Positions 5,601-12,470 of a stretch of 16,952 bases of DNA are shown here, piece after piece (position 1 is the first letter of the stretch; every line of letters starts with the position of its first letter). Source of the stretch: JBHHXR01 sp046757205 (GTDB lineage: Bacteria; Pseudomonadota; Alphaproteobacteria; Rhodobacterales; Rhodobacteraceae); the NCBI GenBank assembly GCA_046757205.1, contig JBHHXR010000046.1, forward strand, positions 1-16,952. The letters run 5' to 3'. The translations under genes and the position numbers were made by a program. Under the pieces are notes generated by a model. It did no database searches and was not told where the DNA came from. It was given only the letters and a program-made list of their open reading frames with translations.

Positions 5601-6038
5601 TCAGCGCCCGAGATCGACCGGCACCTCGACCGTCACCTCGCCGGCGTTCTCGAACACCAGCGTCAGCGGTACCGCGTCGCCGTCCTTCAGCGGCGCCGCG
5701 AGGCCCATCAGCATGATGTGGTCGCCGCCGCGCTGCAGGCGGATGGTGGCGCCGGGGCGCAGCTCTATGCCGCCTTCCAGCTGGTGCATCGAGGCGACGC
5801 CGCCGGCGTCGATCAGGTTTTCGTGGATCTGCGCCATGCGGGCGGCGTCCGTGCGGACCGCCAGCAGCCGGTCCGGCTTGCCCGACGCGTTGGTGATTTC
5901 CATGAAGGCGCCGGCCGATTTGGCGGCCGGGCTGCTGGCGCGCGCGTAGGCGCCGGAGATCTCGATGCCATCGGCGAAGGACGGCGAAGCCAGCAGAAGA
6001 AGGGCGGTCAGCACCGCCGTAACGATCCGTTTGGACAT
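5601..6038 (-). CDS. Periplasmic copper chaperone PCu(A)C
   Basis: A 145-residue exported protein of the PCu(A)C/DUF461 family, which carries Cu(I) in the periplasm and helps assemble the CuA or CuB centre of cytochrome oxidase. Signal peptide at 1-22 (LLLLASPSFA, cleavage before Asp23). The copper motif of the family, H(M)X10MX21HXM, is present as His72, Met84, His107 and Met109 (in IHENL, ASMHQL and DHIMLMGL). Length is normal. The upstream DUF2946 gene ends 43 bases before its start on the same strand, forming a two-gene copper unit. The start at 6038 gives the intact signal peptide; the ribosome site is weak (AGGAACCAGAC). Family call is firm; the exact oxidase partner is unknown. Confidence 0.92.
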   Translation of the reverse strand: MSKRIVTAVLTALLLLASPSFADGIEISGAYARASSPAAKSAGAFMEITNASGKPDRLLAVRTDAARMAQIHENLIDAGGVASMHQLEGGIELRPGATIRLQRGGDHIMLMGLAAPLKDGDAVPLTLVFENAGEVTVEVPVDLGR

Positions 6039-6081
6039 GTCTGGTTCCTGTGGTTGGGTGTCTGTCTTTTCTTGCGAAGGA

Positions 6082-6426
6082 TCAGACGGCGGCAGGCGGC
6101 GCCCGCGCTTCCGGCACGGAGCGATAGCTCGCAGGAACCGGCAGGGGGGTCTCCCGCCAGGCGCGGGAAACCGCGGATGCTGCGCGCAAAGGAAGCGCCA
6201 GGCGCGCCGGCAGATCGCCGGCCAGCGCCAGACAGCAGCTTCGGCAGTCGTGCCCGCGGGTCTGCACCGGCTTGCCGTCCGGCCCGATCTGCACCGACCG
6301 CGCGCCGTCGGGCGAGCAGATGACGATGGTCTGGCCACCGGAGGCGCCGGCCATGCGCATGCCCGGGCCGCCCAGCGACAGGGCGACGGCAATCAGCAAC
6401 AGCAGGAGTGATCTCAGCGAAGGCAT
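6082..6426 (-). CDS. DUF2946-type exported cysteine-rich protein
   Basis: A 114-residue protein with an N-terminal hydrophobic signal (LLLLLIAVALSLGG, about 7-20) and a cluster of possible metal ligands: Cys37 in VICSPDG, then His59, Cys61, Cys64 and Cys65 in GHDCRSCC. This pattern, a VIC segment followed by H-x-C-x-x-C, is typical of DUF2946 proteins, which are commonly found beside copper genes. A role in periplasmic copper handling is inferred from that and from the PCu(A)C gene directly downstream. The ribosome site is AAGGT about nine bases before the ATG at 6426. The C-terminal third is Pro/Ala-rich and probably unstructured. Confidence 0.75.
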   Translation of the reverse strand: MPSLRSLLLLLIAVALSLGGPGMRMAGASGGQTIVICSPDGARSVQIGPDGKPVQTRGHDCRSCCLALAGDLPARLALPLRAASAVSRAWRETPLPVPASYRSVPEARAPPAAV

Positions 6427-6466
6427 CCGCGCGACCTTATATCAACGCTTGCCGATGCCGACAGGA

Positions 6467-6504
6467 CAAAATGAAGCAACCCCGCCCGGATCGGCCGGTC
6501 GGGG
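6467..6504 (-). terminator. Rho-independent terminator of rpmB
   Basis: Read on the minus strand, CCCCGACCGG pairs with CCGGGCGGGG (9 of 10 positions, one A-G mismatch) around a CCGAT loop, followed at once by TTGCTTCATTTT. It starts 28 bases past the rpmB stop and precedes the DUF2946 start at 6426, so it separates rpmB from the copper pair. Confidence 0.7.
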
Positions 6505-6531
6505 CTGCGCATGCTTCACCGGTGCCGGGGG

Positions 6532-6819
6532 TCAGGCGCTGGCCCGCACCTTCGCGATATCGCGCTTCACTTTCAGCGCGCGGTCCGACAATTCGGCGTC
6601 GCTGGCCTTGTCGAGGAAGGCATCGAGACCGCCGCGATGATCCACCGTGCGCAGCGCCGCCGCCGATACGCGGAAGCTGAACGAGCGGCCGAGCGTGTCG
6701 GACATCATCGTCACGTCGTTGAGGTTGGGCAGGAAGCGGCGGCGGGTGCGGTTCTTGGCGTGGCTGACATTGTTGCCGACCATCGGGCCCTTGCCGGTCA
6801 GTTCGCAGCGGCGAGACAT
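6532..6819 (-). CDS. rpmB: 50S ribosomal protein L28
   Basis: A 95-residue basic ribosomal protein. It opens with MSRRCELTGKGPMVGNNVSHAKN, the L28 signature containing the C-x-x-T/S-G-K-x-P motif, followed by the family's TRRRFLPNLN and a C-terminal alphaproteobacterial extension (GGLDAFLDKASDAELSDRALKVKRDIAK). Length is normal for the class. The start at 6819 has AAAGGA about eight bases upstream. Its own terminator follows at 6467-6504, and a promoter candidate embedded in a dispersed repeat lies at 6892-6920. Confidence 0.97.
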   Translation of the reverse strand: MSRRCELTGKGPMVGNNVSHAKNRTRRRFLPNLNDVTMMSDTLGRSFSFRVSAAALRTVDHRGGLDAFLDKASDAELSDRALKVKRDIAKVRASA

Positions 6820-6873
6820 GGGTGCGTCCTTTGAGCTTTTGTATCTTGCGCGGTGCCCGCCGCGCCGGCGGCA

Positions 6874-6929
6874 CCGGAAATCCGAAGCCGCCTTTTAGGC
6901 AGGTTGACCGGGGGCGTCAAGGGATTCGC
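6874..6929 (-). repeat. 56-nt dispersed repeat, copy 1 (upstream of rpmB)
   Basis: Identical to 7937-7992 at 49 of 56 positions with no gaps; the first 21 bases on the plus strand (starting CCGGAAATCCGAAGCC) are identical. The two copies are in the same orientation and bracket the DUF2189 gene. Five of the seven differences cluster in two patches, one of which creates a -10-like hexamer toward rpmB. Confidence 0.75.
6892..6920 (-). promoter_or_regulatory. Candidate rpmB promoter inside the 56-nt repeat
   Basis: On the minus strand TTGACG (6915-6920) is followed after exactly 17 bases by TAAAAG (6892-6897), a good sigma-70-like pair. Transcription would start near 6884, leaving a leader of about 65 bases before rpmB. 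The sister repeat copy at 7937-7992 has CTGACG and CCGCAA at these places and would not be a promoter. Confidence 0.5.
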
Positions 6930-7099
6930 CGACCGGCGGCGCAGGCGCGTGAAACGGCGGGAAAACACCGGTCTCGTCAAGGCTGTTGGCCTCCGGACAC
7001 GGCGCGCTGCGAACAATTGGCCGCCGCCGCGCCGCCTGCTTGATCGATCCGGAACATTATTTCATCCTTGCCGCGACAAGACCGGAGGACGGAAACAAC

Positions 7100-7882
7100 A
7101 TGACTGACGCCACCGAAACCCCGGAGGTTCCGGAAATCAACGAAATCGCGCTTGCCGACATCGTGTCCTCGTTGCGCGCGGGGGTGAGGGATTTCAAGAG
7201 CGCGCCGATGTTCGGCCTGTTCTTCGGCGCGCTGTTTTCGTTCGTCGGCATAGTGATCTTTCTGCAGATCTTCGTGGTCGGATCGAGCTACTGGGTCCTG
7301 CCGATCGCCGCGGGTTTTCCGCTGATCGGGCCCTTTGCCGCCATCGGGCTTTACGAGGTCAGCCACCGCATGGAGGCGGGCAGGCCGCTCGATTGGGCCG
7401 GGATTCTTCGGGTGGTGGCGGACCAGCGGAGGCGGCAGGTACCGTCGATGGCCTTTGTCGCGCTGTTTTTCTTTCTCGTCTGGGTCTACATGGCGCACCT
7501 GATATTCGCCCTGTCCTTCGGGCTGAAACCGCTGACCAACGTGATGTCGTCGGCCGATATCCTGCTGACCCGCGAGGGCATCACCATGATTGCCGCCGGG
7601 ACCGTCGTCGGCGGCGGGCTGGCCTTTTTGTTGTTCGCCATATCGGTGGTCGCCGTGCCGATGCTGCTGGACCGGGAAATCGACGTGGTGACGGCGATGA
7701 TCACGAGCTTCCGTGCGGTCAGGGAAAACAAGGTGCCGATGCTGTTGTGGGGATTCACCATAGCGTCGCTGACCATGATCGCCATGATCCCGTTGTTCCT
7801 TGGCATGCTGATAATCTTCCCGGTGCTGGGGCATGCTTCCTGGCATCTGTATCGGCGCGTGATCGCCTCGGGCCAGGGCTGA
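7100..7882 (+). CDS. DUF2189 integral membrane protein
   Basis: A 260-residue inner-membrane protein with about five to six hydrophobic segments: 37-60, 64-84, 115-140, 160-188 and 212-245. A soluble N-terminus (PEVPEINEIALADIVSSLRAGVRDF) leads into the segment MFGLFFGALFSF, then FPLIGPFAAIGLYEVSHRMEAG, which is the DUF2189 hallmark, and a closing GHASWHLYRRVI. Family function is unknown; members are sometimes mislabelled as cytochrome oxidase subunits. The start at 7100 is the first ATG that leaves this N-terminus; GGAGGA lies 11 bases upstream, a slightly long spacing. It is a single gene bracketed by the two copies of the 56-nt repeat. Confidence 0.88.
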   Translation: MTDATETPEVPEINEIALADIVSSLRAGVRDFKSAPMFGLFFGALFSFVGIVIFLQIFVVGSSYWVLPIAAGFPLIGPFAAIGLYEVSHRMEAGRPLDWAGILRVVADQRRRQVPSMAFVALFFFLVWVYMAHLIFALSFGLKPLTNVMSSADILLTREGITMIAAGTVVGGGLAFLLFAISVVAVPMLLDREIDVVTAMITSFRAVRENKVPMLLWGFTIASLTMIAMIPLFLGMLIIFPVLGHASWHLYRRVIASGQG

Positions 7883-7936
7883 CGGTTCGGTGGCGGTGAA
7901 GGGATGCCGGACGGTCCGCCGCGCGTCGCGCACGTG

Positions 7937-7992
7937 CCGGAAATCCGAAGCCGCCTTGCGGGCAGGTTGCCGTGGGGCGTCAGGGGATTCGC
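7937..7992 (-). repeat. 56-nt dispersed repeat, copy 2
   Basis: Direct repeat of 6874-6929 (49 of 56 identical), in the 207-base gap between the convergent DUF2189 and transporter genes. Translated on the minus strand both copies give a LTPxxNLPxRRLRISG peptide that I recognise as a common spurious translation in alphaproteobacterial genomes, so this is likely a genome-wide repeat family. Confidence 0.75.
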
Positions 7993-8089
7993 GAAACATC
8001 GCGGGCAGGGCCGGGCGCCGGCGGCCGGGTGGTTCCAGCCACCGTTCATATCCGGTGCGCGGAGTTTGCCGAACCGCGTGTTCCGCACC

Positions 8090-9079
8090 TCACCACCGGC
8101 GGATCGCGCGGCGGTGGCGCAGCGGCGACTTTCGCCGCCTCTCGCGGATGAAGACATAGAGGCCGGAGCCGACGATCAGTACGATGCCGGCGGCGACATA
8201 GATGTCGGGCAGATCACCCCAAACGACCCAGCCCCACATTATTGCCAGCGGCAGGGCGACGTATTCGAACGGCGCGATGGTGGCGGCATCGGCGGATCTG
8301 TAGGCCTGCGACAGGGCGTAGCCGATGATCGCCGAAACAACTCCAAGGCCGAGGAACAATGGTCTGTCGCCATCGGCGGGCCAGTGCCAGCCGCGCAGGA
8401 GAAATTGCGCGCTTTCGTTTTCGAAACTTGCGGCGAAGCGGCCGTCGCCCGCGATGAACCAAAAACCGAGGCTGACCACGATGAAGGTACCCTGGATATA
8501 GACCGCCATCGCGGAGGCTTGGGTCTTTACGCCGAGCTTGCGCGTCAGGATTTGCATCAGGGCATAGCAAAGAGCGGCCACGACCGGCAACAGGAGGACC
8601 AGCCTCGACTGGTCGCCGTTCAAATGCATGCCGCCGGGCCGAAGCATGATCAGTACGCCGCCAAAGCCGATCAGGACGGCGGTGATCCGCCGCGGCCCTA
8701 CGTTTTCGCCCAATATCAGCATCGACAGGAGCGTGATGAATAGCGGAGCCACGAAGAACAGCGCCGTTGCGTCGGCGAGCGGCAGCACCGCGAGTGCGGT
8801 GAAAAAGGCCATGTTGGCAATGACGATGAGCAGTCCTCGCAGGGCATGCAGGCCGGGCGTTTTGGTCTTCAGAATCGAAAAGCCGCCTTCGAACTGGACG
8901 ATTACGAGGCTGGCGGAGATGCCGACCAGGGAACGGAAAAAGATGATCTGGTGCAGCGGGTAGTCGCCGGAAAGCTGCTTGATCAGCATGTCGTTGACCG
9001 AAATGCACAGCATGCCGACGACGATGAAGAAAATCCCGGTCGTCGGATTGTCGCGCGCCAATTGTGCTTCGGTTTGCAT
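8090..9079 (-). CDS. EamA/DMT-superfamily transporter
   Basis: A 329-residue inner-membrane protein with about ten transmembrane helices arranged as two EamA halves, as in RhaT/YdcZ-type drug/metabolite exporters. The first half opens GIFFIVVGMLCISVNDMLIKQL and contains FFRSLVGI and ALRGLLIVIANMAFFTAL; the second half has AYRSADAATIAPFEYVALPLAIMWGWVVWGDLP, the strongly conserved second-repeat motif. A basic tail (RERRRKSPLRHRRAIRR) should face the cytoplasm. Substrate unknown; this clade is often annotated as S-adenosylmethionine or amino-acid exporter without proof. The start at 9079 lacks an obvious ribosome site; upstream in-frame ATG codons would add a non-hydrophobic Ser/Arg-rich stretch and were rejected. 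Confidence 0.88.
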   Translation of the reverse strand: MQTEAQLARDNPTTGIFFIVVGMLCISVNDMLIKQLSGDYPLHQIIFFRSLVGISASLVIVQFEGGFSILKTKTPGLHALRGLLIVIANMAFFTALAVLPLADATALFFVAPLFITLLSMLILGENVGPRRITAVLIGFGGVLIMLRPGGMHLNGDQSRLVLLLPVVAALCYALMQILTRKLGVKTQASAMAVYIQGTFIVVSLGFWFIAGDGRFAASFENESAQFLLRGWHWPADGDRPLFLGLGVVSAIIGYALSQAYRSADAATIAPFEYVALPLAIMWGWVVWGDLPDIYVAAGIVLIVGSGLYVFIRERRRKSPLRHRRAIRRW

Positions 9080-9418
9080 GCTGCCGGTTTTCCACTGGCG
9101 ACTGGGGTGTCGCGATTGCTCCAAACCGGGGGATGGTACGCTCGTTATTGGCGGCGCGATAACGCGGCTGCGACCTGACGATGTTCGCAATTGGACCGGG
9201 TGGGGCGCATCGGCGGAGATGCTGGGCCGAGGCAGGGACCTCGCTTGCCAGAGGGCTGCGCCTGACTGGGCTGGCGCGAATGCGCCCGGCCCGGGCGGCA
9301 GGCAGGCGCAGCCCGGGCCGCCGGGCGACCCGGGCGGGACTAACGAGATGAGTTTTCAATCAGGCCATTGGGATTCTCAGCGACTCGGGACCGGGACCGG
9401 GACTTGCGCGGCGTCAAA
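9080..9418. other. Gene-free interval with inverted repeats
   Basis: No credible gene is present in these 339 bases. It holds the 5' region of the DMT transporter gene, with a 6-bp inverted repeat CGTTAT/ATAACG at 9143-9164 that could be an operator, the 10-bp inverted repeat at 9287-9320, and three tandem copies of CGGGAC at 9386-9403. The choV stop lies at its right end. Confidence 0.5.
9287..9320. terminator. G/C-rich inverted repeat downstream of choV
   Basis: CGGCCCGGGC (9287-9296) and GCCCGGGCCG (9311-9320) are perfect 10-bp inverted copies separated by 14 bases. It lies about 100 bases past the choV stop on the minus strand and is the strongest hairpin there, so it may end or stabilise the cho transcript. 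There is no T-run. Confidence 0.4.
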
Positions 9419-10471
9419 TCATTCGGGGGCCGATTCGGGTCCCCCGCTCAGCATCCGGAACACCTCGGTCGGGTCGATCTGGCCTTCCGGAGTGTCCGCC
9501 GTGCCGGTGAAGATGGTGTCGGAGCTTTCCGCAAACAGCGGCAGCAGTTTTTTCACCGGCGTCAGCGGATCGACGATGCGGCTGTCTGCGCCGGGCGCGG
9601 CGCCGTTCAGCGGTTGCGCGATGTGGCAGGCGCAGAGCACGGAGAGCGGATTCAGGTGGGAGACGAAATCGGCGACGTAGGGGGTGGCGGGTTTCAGCAC
9701 GATCTCTTCCGGCCGGCCCGCCTGCACGATGCGGCCGCCTTCCATGATGGCGATGGTCGAGCCGATTTTCACCGCTTCCTCCAGATCGTGGCTGACGAAG
9801 ACGATGGTGCGTTTCAGCTCCTGCTGCAGTTCCAGCAACTCGTCCTGAAGGTGGTTGCGGATCAGCGGGTCGAGGGCGGAAAACGGCTCGTCCATCAACA
9901 GGATCGGCGCGTCGGTGGCGAAGGCGCGCGCGAGGCCGACGCGCTGCTGCATGCCGCCGGACAGCTCTGACACCTGTTTTTCGGCCCAGTCGGTGAGGTT
10001 GACCTTTTCAAGCTGCCTGTCGGCGCGTTCGCGGCGTTCGCCGGCGGGCATGCCGGCGAGTTCGAGGCCGAAGGCGACGTTGTCGCGCACCGTCCGCCAC
10101 GGCAGCAGGCCGAACTGCTGGAACACCATCGAGACACGCCCGGCGCGCAGCCGCCGCAGGGCGCGGGCATCGGTCTGCGCCACGTCGATCATCTCGGAGC
10201 CATTGCTGACCAGCATGCGGCCGCGCTGTACCTTGTTCAGCCCGTTGACGCCGCGCAGGAGCGTCGACTTGCCGGAGCCCGAGAGCCCCATGAGCACCGC
10301 GATCTCGCCTTCACGGACGTCGAGAGAGCAGTCATGCACGCCGAGAATTTGCCCCGTACGGCGCTGGATCTCGGGCCGCTCAAGCCCCTCGTCCATCAAA
10401 GGAAGGGCGGTTTCGGGTTTGCTGCCGAAGACGATGGAGACCTTGTCGAAGCGGATCAGCGTGTCGGGCAT
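9419..10471 (-). CDS. choV: Choline ABC transporter, ATP-binding subunit ChoV
   Basis: A 350-residue ATPase energising choline import on the cytoplasmic face of the permease ChoW. Motifs: Walker A GLSGSGKST (62-70), Q-loop in VFQQFGLLP (116-124), signature LSGGM (170-174), Walker B LLMDEP (191-196), H-loop His228. It belongs to the ProV/OpuAA family but has no C-terminal CBS pair; residues 275-350 form a shorter tail, as in the rhizobial ChoV subgroup. Its extended N-terminus (PLMDEGLERPEIQRRTG) before the Walker A is also shared by that group. The start is three bases past the choW stop, with GAGGG seven bases upstream. Last gene of the choXWV unit. Confidence 0.93.
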   Translation of the reverse strand: MPDTLIRFDKVSIVFGSKPETALPLMDEGLERPEIQRRTGQILGVHDCSLDVREGEIAVLMGLSGSGKSTLLRGVNGLNKVQRGRMLVSNGSEMIDVAQTDARALRRLRAGRVSMVFQQFGLLPWRTVRDNVAFGLELAGMPAGERRERADRQLEKVNLTDWAEKQVSELSGGMQQRVGLARAFATDAPILLMDEPFSALDPLIRNHLQDELLELQQELKRTIVFVSHDLEEAVKIGSTIAIMEGGRIVQAGRPEEIVLKPATPYVADFVSHLNPLSVLCACHIAQPLNGAAPGADSRIVDPLTPVKKLLPLFAESSDTIFTGTADTPEGQIDPTEVFRMLSGGPESAPE

Positions 10472-10474
10472 GGC

Positions 10475-11305
10475 TCAGCCCTCGCGCCGGAACACGCGGT
10501 CGAGCAGGATCGCGACGACGACGATGACGAGGCCGGCCTCGAAGCCGAGCTTGGTGTTGACCGTGTTGAGCGCGCGCACCACCGGCACGCCGAGCCCGTC
10601 GGCACCGACCAGCGCCGCGATGACCACCATCGACAGCGACAGCATGATGGTCTGGGTCAGCCCGGCCATGATCTGCGGCATGGCGTAGGGCAGTTCCACC
10701 TTCCACAGCAGTTGCTGCGGCGTGGCGCCGAAGGCGGTGCCGGCCTCCAGCAGTTCCGTCGGCGTCGAGGAGATGCCGAGATGGGTCAGCCGGATGGGCG
10801 CCGGGATGACGAAGATCGCGGTGGCGATCAGGCCCGGCACCATGCCGATGCCGAAGAACACGATGGCCGGGATCAGGTAGACGAAGGTGGGCAGGGTCTG
10901 CATCAGATCGAGCACCGGGCGCATAGTGGCGAACAGTTTCGGGCGGTGCGCGGCGGCGATGCCGATGGGCACGCCGAAGCCCATGCAGACCAGGCAGGCG
11001 GCGATCACCAGTGTCAGTGTCTCGGTGGTTTCTTCCCAGTAGCCCTGATTGATGATGAACAGAAACCCGATGACCACGGCGATAGTGGTGGCGGCGGAGC
11101 GTTGCAGGAACCAGGCGAGCCCGGCGAAGATGGCGATGATGACCAGCGGGTGCGGGGTCTGAAGCACCCAGAGCGAGGCCTTGATTACCGCGTTGAGCAC
11201 GTAGGCCATGGCGTCGAACACCCAGGTGGCGTTGTCGATCAGCCAGTCGACGATGGCTTCGGCCCATTTGCCGATGGGTATCTTGTTGTCGGTCAGCCAG
11301 TTCAT
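10475..11305 (-). CDS. choW: Choline ABC transporter, permease ChoW
   Basis: A 276-residue inner-membrane permease of the ProW/OpuAB type, forming the choline channel, probably as a dimer. N-terminal amphipathic part (1-40) containing two Trp-rich segments is followed by about six helices between 52 and 270. The EAA loop that contacts the ATPase is visible as EAGTAFGATPQQLLWKVELP. The segments LPTFVYLIPAIVFFGIG and PAPIRLTHLGI are typical of osmoprotectant permeases. The start at 11305 has AAGGAG seven bases upstream. Linked by a 3-base gap to choV but separated from choX by 111 bases that hold three palindromes, suggesting a step-down in expression after choX. Confidence 0.93.
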   Translation of the reverse strand: MNWLTDNKIPIGKWAEAIVDWLIDNATWVFDAMAYVLNAVIKASLWVLQTPHPLVIIAIFAGLAWFLQRSAATTIAVVIGFLFIINQGYWEETTETLTLVIAACLVCMGFGVPIGIAAAHRPKLFATMRPVLDLMQTLPTFVYLIPAIVFFGIGMVPGLIATAIFVIPAPIRLTHLGISSTPTELLEAGTAFGATPQQLLWKVELPYAMPQIMAGLTQTIMLSLSMVVIAALVGADGLGVPVVRALNTVNTKLGFEAGLVIVVVAILLDRVFRREG

Positions 11306-11338
11306 GGGATGCTCCTTCGAGCCCGGGGTGCCGCCGAG

Positions 11339-11362
11339 ACCTTCCCCCGAACGGGAGAAGGT
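11339..11362. repeat. Palindromic repeat between choX and choW (distal)
   Basis: ACCTTCCCCCG (11339-11349) and CGGGAGAAGGT (11352-11362) pair at 10 of 11 positions around a 2-base AA centre. It resembles the widespread CTTCTCCCGTTCGGGGGAAGG-type intergenic element. It lies 34 bases before the choW start. Confidence 0.55.
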
Positions 11363-11384
11363 CCAAGATTATGTGGCTCGGAGG

Positions 11385-11403
11385 CCCCGGATCGGGTCCG
11401 GGG
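11385..11403. repeat. Palindromic repeat between choX and choW (proximal)
   Basis: CCCCGGA (11385-11391) and TCCGGGG (11397-11403) form a perfect 7-bp stem with a TCGGG loop. The layout CCCCGGATC-GGGTCCGGGG is a familiar alphaproteobacterial intergenic palindrome. It abuts the hairpin that spans the choX stop. Confidence 0.6.
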
Positions 11404-11433
11404 CGGCACTTGGCCTTCAGAGGCCAAGTGCCG
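11404..11433 (-). promoter_or_regulatory. Hairpin spanning the choX stop codon
   Basis: A perfect 13-bp inverted repeat: arms 11404-11416 and 11421-11433, 4-base loop. On the coding strand the loop reads CTGA and contains the choX TGA; the 5' arm is the last choX codons and the 3' arm is untranslated. No T-run follows, so it is more likely a 3'-end stabiliser or processing signal that favours choX mRNA over choWV, as with REP elements after other binding-protein genes. Confidence 0.6.
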
Positions 11434-12352
11434 ATTTCACCGCCGCCATGGCGTCGCCGCCGTCGCGGGTGGTGACGCCGGCGAGCCAGGCGTCGAGCGT
11501 TTCAGGATGCGCCGCCAGCCAGGCGGTTGCGGCCTTGTCGGGGTCCTGTCCGTCATCGAGGATGGCGCCCATGATCTCGTTTTCCATGGCCAGCGAGAAT
11601 TTCAGGTTGCCCAGAAGCGCGCCGACATTGGGGCATTCGGCAGCGTAACCCGCGCGCGTGTTGGTGTAGACCGTCGCGCCGCCGAGGTTGGGGCCGAACC
11701 AGTCGTCGCCGCCGGTCAGGTAGGACATCTCGATATTGGCGTTCATCGGGTGCGGTTCCCAGCCGAGGAAGACCACCGGCTCGCCCCGCTTGGAGGCGCG
11801 CTTGGCCTGCGCCAGCATGCCCTGCTCGGAGCTTTCTACCACCTCGAAGCCCTTCAGGCCGAAGGCGTTCTGGTCGATCATGTCCATGATCAGCCGGTTG
11901 CCGTCATTGCCCGGCTCGATGCCGAAGATCTTGCCGTCGAGCGCGTCTTTCTGGGCGGCGATGTCGGCGAAATCGGCGATGCCGAGATCGGCGGCCGGCT
12001 TGTTGACAGCGAGCGTGTACTTGGCGCCTTCGAGGTTCTCGCGCACGATATCGACGGTGCCGTTGTCGCGGTACTTGGCGATGTCGCCTTCCATGGTCGG
12101 CATCCAGTTGCCGAGGAAGATGTCGATGTCGCCCTTGGCCAGAGAGGCATAGGTGACCGGCACCGAGAGAACCTTGATGTCGGTGTCGTAGCCGAGCGCC
12201 TCGAGCACCACGGAGGTGGCGGCCGTGGTGGCGGTGATGTCGGTCCAGCCGACGTCGGAAAAATTGACCTTTCCGCAGCTTTCGGGCTCGGCCGCGAGAA
12301 CCGGTGTGGCGACAAGTGCGGCGATGGCCGCGGCGATGATGCGGTGTTTCAT
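11417..12352 (-). CDS. choX: Choline-binding periplasmic protein ChoX
   Basis: A 311-residue exported binding protein that delivers choline to ChoWV. Signal peptide 1-20 or 1-21 (IIAAAIAALVATPVLA, then AEPESC). The opening VNFSDVGWTDITATTA and the EPGNDGNRL and FLGWEPHPMN segments are characteristic. Every ligand residue described for Sinorhizobium meliloti ChoX is present at a constant offset of seven: Trp36, Asp38, Trp83, Tyr112, Asn149 and Trp198 (Trp43, Asp45, Trp90, Tyr119, Asn156, Trp205 there), which argues for choline over glycine betaine. Cys26 and Cys240 may form a disulphide. The start at 12352 has AGGGG seven bases upstream; an ATG eleven codons earlier would damage the signal peptide. 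First gene of choXWV, with its own promoter candidate. Confidence 0.95.
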   Translation of the reverse strand: MKHRIIAAAIAALVATPVLAAEPESCGKVNFSDVGWTDITATTAATSVVLEALGYDTDIKVLSVPVTYASLAKGDIDIFLGNWMPTMEGDIAKYRDNGTVDIVRENLEGAKYTLAVNKPAADLGIADFADIAAQKDALDGKIFGIEPGNDGNRLIMDMIDQNAFGLKGFEVVESSEQGMLAQAKRASKRGEPVVFLGWEPHPMNANIEMSYLTGGDDWFGPNLGGATVYTNTRAGYAAECPNVGALLGNLKFSLAMENEIMGAILDDGQDPDKAATAWLAAHPETLDAWLAGVTTRDGGDAMAAVKSALGL

Positions 12353-12386
12353 GGGATCCCCTCTGCTGGTTATGTGCTTGATCATC

Positions 12387-12414
12387 AGCTTACATCGGGC
12401 GAGCGGCAGCGCAA
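12387..12414 (-). promoter_or_regulatory. Candidate choX promoter
   Basis: On the minus strand TTGCGC (12409-12414) is followed after 16 bases by TAAGCT (12387-12392), 35 bases before the choX start. It lies in the 118-base gap after meaB and is the best sigma-70-like pair there. I see no convincing BetI-type operator. Confidence 0.4.
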
Positions 12415-12470
12415 GTGCGATGTGGGAGAGGGTTGCGACGGTTTGCGCCGCCGGCGAGGCCGGACGGGGT

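Noticed and set aside
9386..9403. Three tandem CGGGAC units as a possible iteron or CRISPR-like array
   Set aside because: Only 18 bases, no spacers and no replication gene near; most likely chance in G/C-rich DNA.
9419..12352. Glycine betaine ProVWX importer
   Set aside because: ChoX has the full choline ligand set at constant offset and ChoV lacks the CBS domains typical of ProV, so the choline assignment is preferred.
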